A stretch of 8,776 bases of DNA from CAYGHE01 sp964349805 (GTDB lineage Bacteria > Patescibacteriota > Saccharimonadia > Saccharimonadales > Saccharimonadaceae). The position numbers were made by a program, and so were the translations under genes. The DNA is taken from assembly GCA_964349805.1 (NCBI GenBank), contig CAYGHE010000014.1, positions 1-8,776 on the forward strand, read 5' to 3'. The number at the start of each line of letters is the position of its first letter. Positions within the stretch are counted from its first letter, which is position 1. The notes beneath the pieces are model-generated. The model did not search any database and was not told the origin of the DNA. It saw only the letters and a list, made by a program, of their open reading frames with translations. This document shows, one piece after another, positions 4,710 to 8,776 of the stretch.

Positions 4710-6950
4710 ATGGCAAAAAAGAAAAAATCGTATCGAAAAAAACCGCTTCCTAAACAATCATCCAAGCATAATTTACCGGATGGCTTTTGGGCGCAAATAG
4801 GCGCGGTATTCTTGATAGCCTTGTCTATTTTATTCGTAATTTCATGGTTTGGGGCTGGTGGACCGGTGTTGCGCTGGCTTGAAGAAGTATTGATAACTTC
4901 TATAGGTTACGCTTTTTACATTTTGCCAGCTTTGTTTTTGTACGTAGCCGTGGATATCTTCCGATCTGAAAACGGTCGTTTGCCGCTTGCTATGAAGTTT
5001 GCATCGGTCCTAATTGTTTTGTGGTTCTCGGCGTTGTTCGGACTTTTAAAGAGTAACGGACAAACGACAGGCGGCTTTACTGGAGATGTTATTAACAGTG
5101 GTGCTTTGGCACTAGTCAGCCCCGGGGTAGCGACATTTATCTATATCTTGTTAATTATCGTAACGATGCTTTTCATGCTGAAGGTGTCGCCATTTACGAT
5201 AATAAAGAAGCTTTGGGAATTAGCCCGTCGCGACTCTGAAGAGCAAGAAGCTAACAGCAAAATTATGCGTAATGCTGCCGCGCTTGACGGTACTAAAGCT
5301 AATGGTATAGGCAACTTCAAATTAAATGCTAACGTGCCGACTATGAGCCAACAAGAGGCCAATAAGCAATCTGCCAGGTCAACGCTTAGAAATAGCGTGT
5401 CACGAGACAGGGCCGCCGAGGATCAGGCTGCTTTGGTAGCGGTAAGCGATCCGACATGGAAACCGCCCGACCTCGATCTTTTGGAAAAGCATCAATCTCC
5501 AGCAGACGCTGGTGATGTTCAACAGAATGCCCAAATAATCAAAGATACTTTGAATGAATTTAATATTGACGTTGAAATGGAAGGCGCCAACATCGGCCCC
5601 AAGGTTACTCAATATACATTGCGTCCTCCGAGTGGGGTAAAACTGACGCGTATTACGGCGCTAGAAACTAACATAGCTCTTAACTTGGCGGCGCAAAGTT
5701 TGCGTATGGAAGCTCCTATACCAGGCAAAAAAGCAGTAGGTATAGAAGTGCCAAATCGAAAAGCTGCCGATGTTAGACTGCATTCTATTTTAACCAGCAA
5801 GCAGTGGCAGGCTAACCAAGAACCACTAGCGTTTGCTATAGGTAAAGATATTGCTGGCGAAGCTGTAGTAGGGGAATTAAGCTCAATGCCACACCTTATG
5901 ATTGCTGGACAAACTGGCTCTGGAAAGTCGGTAATGATAAATACATTGCTGTGTAGTTTTCTTTACAACAACAGTCCAAGCGATTTAAAATTAATCCTTG
6001 TTGACCCTAAACAGGTTGAGATGGCTCCGTATCAGGACATTCCACATCTGTTGACTCCGATTATCACCGAGCCTGAAAAGATGATTAGCGCCTTGAAGTG
6101 GGCAACCAACGAGATGCAACGCCGGTACACATTACTAGCTGAGCATAAAGTTAGAGACATAAAAGCTTATAACCAAAAAATCCGATCGGCCGGTACTAAA
6201 ATACAAGTTGCCGACGACAATGGTACGCCAGTTCCGGATTACGAGAACGCTGCCATGCCTAATATAGTTATAGTTATCGACGAGCTAGCTGACTTGATGG
6301 TAGTAGCAGCTCGTAGCGTAGAAGCTTTGATTGTACGATTGGCGCAAAAAGCTCGAGCAGTCGGCATCCACTTGGTTCTAGCCACGCAACGGCCGTCAGT
6401 AGATGTTATTACAGGGTTAATTAAAGCTAACGTACCGGCGCGAGTAGCCTTTACGGTGGCCTCGCAAGTCGATAGCCGCACAATTCTAGACCAAATTGGC
6501 GCCGAAAAACTCTTAGGAGGAGGTGACATGTTGCTTCTTACTCCTACTATGAGCAAACCAAAGCGTATACAAGGTGCGTGGGTTACGGACAAAGAAGTGC
6601 AAAAAATCACCGCCTACCTGCAAATGCAGGCACCGCCACAGTACAACGACGAAGTGGTGTCTCAACACGTACAGCTTACTGGCAAGGGTGGTGTAGTGAT
6701 GGACTTTGATAGCAGCAACGATGACGATATGTACAAAGACGCCGTTCGCGTGGTGATAGATAGCGGAAAAGCCAGTGCCAGCTTATTGCAACGTAGGCTG
6801 CGAGTTGGCTATGCTCGGGCAGCCAGACTCATAGAAGCCATGGAAGACCAGGGAATAATCGGAGCTGCTGATGGCGCTCGTCCACGAGACGTCTTGGTAG
6901 ACAGCCTAGATGATTTAGGCGGCGATGATTTTGACGACAGCGAAGTCTAG
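4710..6950 (+). CDS. ftsK: DNA translocase FtsK/SpoIIIE
   Basis: FtsK is a membrane-anchored hexameric ATPase that pumps chromosomal DNA through the closing division septum. The basic N-terminus (MAKKKKSYRKK) is followed by four likely membrane segments at about residues 28-47, 60-82, 94-112 and 137-158. A charged linker covers about 165-260. The alpha domain starts near 268 and the motor follows. Walker A is AGQTGSGKS (399-407) and Walker B is IVIDELAD (521-528), followed by the family signature ATQRPSVDVITGLIKANVPA (558-577). A C-terminal winged-helix gamma domain, which reads polar DNA sequences in other FtsK proteins, spans about 674-730 and contains RRLRVGYARAARLIEAMEDQ (695-714). At 746 residues it is a typical compact SpoIIIE-size protein with an acidic C-terminal tail. 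ATG at 4710 is the first reasonable start. It has its own promoter region and is followed after 17 bases by the rpsF promoter, so it is probably a single-gene unit. Confidence 0.95.
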   Translation: MAKKKKSYRKKPLPKQSSKHNLPDGFWAQIGAVFLIALSILFVISWFGAGGPVLRWLEEVLITSIGYAFYILPALFLYVAVDIFRSENGRLPLAMKFASVLIVLWFSALFGLLKSNGQTTGGFTGDVINSGALALVSPGVATFIYILLIIVTMLFMLKVSPFTIIKKLWELARRDSEEQEANSKIMRNAAALDGTKANGIGNFKLNANVPTMSQQEANKQSARSTLRNSVSRDRAAEDQAALVAVSDPTWKPPDLDLLEKHQSPADAGDVQQNAQIIKDTLNEFNIDVEMEGANIGPKVTQYTLRPPSGVKLTRITALETNIALNLAAQSLRMEAPIPGKKAVGIEVPNRKAADVRLHSILTSKQWQANQEPLAFAIGKDIAGEAVVGELSSMPHLMIAGQTGSGKSVMINTLLCSFLYNNSPSDLKLILVDPKQVEMAPYQDIPHLLTPIITEPEKMISALKWATNEMQRRYTLLAEHKVRDIKAYNQKIRSAGTKIQVADDNGTPVPDYENAAMPNIVIVIDELADLMVVAARSVEALIVRLAQKARAVGIHLVLATQRPSVDVITGLIKANVPARVAFTVASQVDSRTILDQIGAEKLLGGGDMLLLTPTMSKPKRIQGAWVTDKEVQKITAYLQMQAPPQYNDEVVSQHVQLTGKGGVVMDFDSSNDDDMYKDAVRVVIDSGKASASLLQRRLRVGYARAARLIEAMEDQGIIGAADGARPRDVLVDSLDDLGGDDFDDSEV

Positions 6951-6967
6951 ATTTTATCAATACTCTC

Positions 6968-6976
6968 TGTTATAAT
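6968..6976 (+). promoter_or_regulatory. Extended -10 promoter of the rpsF operon
   Basis: TG (6968-6969), one base and a perfect TATAAT (6971-6976) form an extended -10 element. The best -35 candidate 17 bases upstream, TAGATT (6948-6953), matches only half the consensus, and it overlaps the ftsK stop codon. Transcription should start near 6983, giving a leader of about 68 bases. Two palindromes of the form GTTA-N-TAAC (6969-6979 and 6983-6991) overlap the -10 box and the start site. Confidence 0.65.
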
Positions 6977-6994
6977 AACCAAGTTATTAACTCA

Positions 6995-7044
6995 GCTTGT
7001 ACGCGAATACAAGCATCTGCCTCGGCAGTTTCCAGGGGAGGAAA
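6995..7044 (+). promoter_or_regulatory. Structured rpsF leader, candidate ribosomal-protein autoregulatory site
   Basis: The leader can form three hairpins in a row. GCTTGTA (6995-7001) pairs with TACAAGC (7008-7014) around CGCGAA. CTGC (7017-7020) pairs with GCAG (7025-7028) around CTCG. TTTCC (7029-7033) pairs with GGAAA (7040-7044) around AGGGGA, which places the rpsF ribosome binding site in the hairpin. In several bacteria the rpsF leader binds an S6:S18 complex that represses translation. The genes for both proteins are in this operon, so a similar role is plausible here. I cannot confirm a match to the published consensus by eye. Confidence 0.45.
7034..7041 (+). promoter_or_regulatory. 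Strong ribosome binding site that fixes the rpsF start
   Basis: AGGGGAGG lies nine bases before GTG at 7051. It selects this GTG over the in-frame ATG at 6997, which would add 18 residues encoded by the leader hairpins and absent from S6 proteins. Confidence 0.85.
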
Positions 7045-7050
7045 TCTATA

Positions 7051-7407
7051 GTGCAAAAAGAATATGAACTTACGGTCTTGATCCATCCGGATCTAGAAGT
7101 CGATATTGAAGCGCCACTTTCTAAAGTGCGTTCTATCGTCACGGAAGCCGGTGGAACTATACTCAGTGAAGATAACTGGGGTAAAAAGAAGCTAGCCTAT
7201 CCTATTAAAAAGCAGGATTTTGCGGTGTACATCTATTTTGACATTAACTTGCCACCAGACGCTCCATTAAAAATAAGCAATTCCTTTAATATAGCCGACG
7301 AAGTAATCCGTTATCTTTTGGTCGCTGTTAATCAAAAGGCCCGCAAGGCCGTAGAAGAAGCGAAATTAGACAAGGCATCGCGTGAAGATGCAGAGGAGAA
7401 AAAGTAA
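7051..7407 (+). CDS. rpsF: 30S ribosomal protein bS6
   Basis: bS6 binds 16S rRNA as a pair with bS18 in the platform of the small subunit. The 118-residue protein opens with QKEYELTVLIHPDLE, the usual first strand, and has WGKKKLAYPIKKQDFAVYIY (43-62) and IADEVIRYLLV (81-91), both typical of the family. The last 25 residues are charged and probably disordered, as in many S6 proteins. The start is GTG, chosen from the ribosome binding site at 7034-7041. It leads an operon that continues with ssb one base downstream, the common bacterial order rpsF-ssb-rpsR. Confidence 0.95.
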   Translation: MQKEYELTVLIHPDLEVDIEAPLSKVRSIVTEAGGTILSEDNWGKKKLAYPIKKQDFAVYIYFDINLPPDAPLKISNSFNIADEVIRYLLVAVNQKARKAVEEAKLDKASREDAEEKK

Positions 7408-7408
7408 T

Positions 7409-7864
7409 ATGGCTAGAAGTATTAACCAAGTTGTTTTAATGGGACGCCTAACACGCGATCCCGAACAACGAACTACCACTACAGGTAAAACAGTAGTAAG
7501 TTTTAGTCTGGCAGTTGATCGCATGAGCCAATCCGCTGACGGTAATGATACAGCCGACTTCTTTGATGTAACAGCTTGGGAAAAACTAGGCGAACTAATC
7601 ATGCAGTACCTAGGCAAAGGCCGCCGCGTATTAGTCCAGGGCCGATTGCGTCAGGACAGCTGGGATGACAAAGATACTGGCAAAAAACGATCCAAGGTAG
7701 AAGTTGTAGCGACAGATGTGACATTCCTAGATGGCCCAAGTGGCGATTCAGCAGCTTCTAGCGGGGGAGATTCAAAAACCTCTTCAAGCAAAAAGAAATC
7801 TGAAGATGTCGTAATCGAAGACATTGATGACAAACCAGTTGATTTATCAGAAATACCATTTTAG
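7409..7864 (+). CDS. ssb: Single-stranded DNA-binding protein SSB
   Basis: SSB coats single-stranded DNA during replication, repair and recombination and recruits partner proteins through its C-terminal tip. Residues 1-108 form the OB fold: INQVVLMGRLTRDPEQR (5-21), aromatic DNA-contacting candidates F51, F52, W57 and W85, and GKGRRVLVQGRL (69-80). A Ser/Lys-rich linker (about 111-131) leads to an acidic end finishing DLSEIPF, which matches the conserved acidic-IPF interaction tip. The 151-residue length is typical. The start is ATG at 7409, with AGGAG at 7394-7398; an upstream in-frame ATG at 7382 would add nine residues not found in SSB and lies inside rpsF. It begins one base after the rpsF stop, so translation is likely coupled. 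Confidence 0.95.
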   Translation: MARSINQVVLMGRLTRDPEQRTTTTGKTVVSFSLAVDRMSQSADGNDTADFFDVTAWEKLGELIMQYLGKGRRVLVQGRLRQDSWDDKDTGKKRSKVEVVATDVTFLDGPSGDSAASSGGDSKTSSSKKKSEDVVIEDIDDKPVDLSEIPF

Positions 7865-7873
7865 GAGAAACTT

Positions 7874-8074
7874 ATGGCAAGACGATATAAAAAAGATATT
7901 CCAGTTTATTTTGACTACAAAGATGTCAAAACTTTGCAGCGTTTCATAAATATTTACGGACAGATCGAGCCTATCGGCAAGACAGGTTTGAACGCCAAGC
8001 AGCAACGTCAGTTGGCGACCGCGATTAAGCGCGCTAGACACCTAGCACTTCTACCGTTCGTATCTCAAGGTTAG
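7874..8074 (+). CDS. rpsR: 30S ribosomal protein bS18
   Basis: bS18 forms a pair with bS6 in the platform of the small subunit. The 66-residue protein contains DYKDVKTLQRFINIYGQIEP (14-33), TGLNAKQQRQLATAIKRARH (37-56) and LALLPF, the standard core of the family. It is short and has no cysteine; where many relatives have TGTCAKHQR it has TGLNAKQQR, so it cannot bind zinc. The ribosome binding site AGGAG (7863-7867) overlaps the ssb stop codon TAG (7862-7864) and lies six bases before the ATG, a close coupling of the two genes. Confidence 0.95.
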   Translation: MARRYKKDIPVYFDYKDVKTLQRFINIYGQIEPIGKTGLNAKQQRQLATAIKRARHLALLPFVSQG

Positions 8075-8082
8075 GTATTCTC

Positions 8083-8649
8083 ATGGCTTATCAGCCCACA
8101 GACCTCAAAAAAGGTACTCTCGTTCAGCTAGACGGCAAACCGTTTAGGGTTATTGATTATGCCCAAAAAGTGATGGGGCGGGGCGGGAGTATTGTTAACG
8201 TCAAGCTAAAAAATCTGCTTGATGGTAGCGTGGTACCCAAAACTTTCAAAGGTCAAGACAAGATCGAATCAGCTGATGTTGCCAGTAAAACTGTTAGTTA
8301 TCTATACGCTGACAAAGACACGTTCTACTTTATGGACAACGACACATTTGAGCAATTTCAACTTTCAGCTAGTGTTGTCGATAATGCATCAAAGTATATA
8401 AAAGACGGAGACGAAGTGACCCTGCAGCTTTTTAATGGAAACGTTATTAACGTGGAAATGCCAAAAAATGTTTACTTGAAGGTTACCTACTGTGAAGACG
8501 TCGTAAAAGGGGATACAAGCAACAGTGTTGTCAAAGACGCAACACTAGAGACGGGACTAAAAATAAAAGCGCCGTCATTTATAAAAATCGGTGACATTGT
8601 CTCGGTTGACACCTCAACTGGCGAATATCGCGAACGAAAAAAGGACTAA
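8083..8649 (+). CDS. efp: Elongation factor P, with arginine at the tip of domain I
   Basis: EF-P enters the ribosome next to the P site and relieves stalling at consecutive prolines. The 188-residue protein is full length with all three domains: a KOW-like domain I (about 1-64), an OB-type domain II (about 65-128; TFYFMDNDTFEQFQL, 80-94) and domain III (about 129-185; KGDTSNS, DATLETGLKIKAP, STGEYRERK). In an ungapped alignment the tip loop of E. coli EF-P, PGK34GQ, becomes MGR33GG. Arginine EF-Ps in other bacteria are rhamnosylated by EarP, and lysine ones are modified by EpmA or other routes; which system, if any, acts here cannot be seen. The ribosome binding site is weak: AGG at 8073-8075 overlaps the rpsR stop. 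The gene starts eight bases after rpsR, in the place where many bacteria have rplI. Confidence 0.95.
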   Translation: MAYQPTDLKKGTLVQLDGKPFRVIDYAQKVMGRGGSIVNVKLKNLLDGSVVPKTFKGQDKIESADVASKTVSYLYADKDTFYFMDNDTFEQFQLSASVVDNASKYIKDGDEVTLQLFNGNVINVEMPKNVYLKVTYCEDVVKGDTSNSVVKDATLETGLKIKAPSFIKIGDIVSVDTSTGEYRERKKD

Positions 8650-8651
8650 AT

Positions 8652-8776
8652 ATGGCAAAACAGCGTCTGGATAGTGCGCTAGCAGAAAAAGGGCTAGTAA
8701 CTACTCGTTCGCAAGCCGAAAACTTTATCAAACTTGGCAAAGTTAAGGTTGATGGGCGAGTGATTACTAGGCCTGG
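8652..8776 (+). CDS. tlyA: TlyA-type rRNA 2'-O-methyltransferase, N-terminal S4 domain only, 3' end outside the window
   Basis: The 41 complete codons visible encode an S4 RNA-binding domain: QRLDSALAEKGLVTTRSQAE (4-23), then FIKLGKVKVDG and RVITRPG. This start, with the S4 domain at the very N-terminus and the arrangement RLD...GL...SR..A, fits TlyA/hemolysin A proteins, which carry an FtsJ-like methyltransferase domain after it and methylate rRNA. That domain is not visible, so another S4 protein such as a pseudouridine synthase remains possible. AAGGA (8641-8645) lies six bases before the ATG. It follows efp after two bases and belongs to the same operon. Confidence 0.75.
   Translation, partial: MAKQRLDSALAEKGLVTTRSQAENFIKLGKVKVDGRVITRP

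Noticed and set aside
4517..4753. A 78-codon + strand open frame upstream of ftsK
   Set aside because: It crosses the terminator-like repeat and the ftsK promoter and overlaps the ftsK start; no protein-like composition.
6997..7050. Longer rpsF start at the ATG at 6997
   Set aside because: It would translate the leader hairpins, and the strong ribosome binding site points to the GTG at 7051, where homology to S6 starts.
7382..7408. Longer ssb start at the ATG at 7382
   Set aside because: The added nine residues do not belong to SSB, and AGGAG at 7394-7398 fits the ATG at 7409.
1..8776. CRISPR array, tRNA or rRNA genes, prophage or defence system
   Set aside because: No regularly spaced direct repeats, no cloverleaf or rRNA sequence recognised, and every long gene but one belongs to a housekeeping family.

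Overview
The window reads as a chromosomal segment of a small-genome Candidate Phyla Radiation (Patescibacteria) bacterium, most likely a Saccharibacteria (TM7) relative. This is an inference from protein style, not from a marker gene: an RNase J with basic and proline-rich extensions, a uracil-DNA glycosylase without iron-sulfur ligands, a 66-residue bS18, an EF-P with arginine at its tip, and no rplI after rpsR. Coding is dense, every gene is on the + strand, and the standard bacterial code fits. The nine visible gene ends use TAA five times, TAG four times and TGA never.

Positions 1-387 hold the 3' end of pnp (KH and S1 domains). A 243-base gap follows with a 120-base imperfect hairpin and a clear promoter. 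Next come a uracil-DNA glycosylase and an RNase J gene that overlap by 23 bases and look translationally coupled. Positions 3344-3621 are non-coding and rich in structure: a two-hairpin repeat, a long hairpin of about 157 bases, and a consensus promoter whose predicted start lies on the A of the next ATG. That gene (3622-4479) encodes an unrecognised, acidic, cysteine-free 285-residue protein. After it, positions 4480-4709 carry a second copy of the two-hairpin repeat in inverted orientation plus promoter elements for ftsK, the DNA translocase.

From about 6968 to the window end is a translation and replication operon: rpsF, ssb, rpsR, efp and the start of a tlyA-type gene. It has an extended -10 promoter and a short leader in which one hairpin covers the rpsF ribosome binding site. 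Spacing between its genes is 1 to 9 bases.

The genes serve RNA decay (PNPase, RNase J), DNA repair and segregation (UDG, SSB, FtsK) and the ribosome (S6, S18, EF-P, a probable rRNA methyltransferase). I see no phage, CRISPR, transposase, toxin or defence genes and no RNA genes of known class. The strongest unexplained features are the hairpin elements flanking the orphan gene 3622-4479, its apparently leaderless start, the loss of Fe-S ligands in the UDG, and the arginine tip of EF-P.
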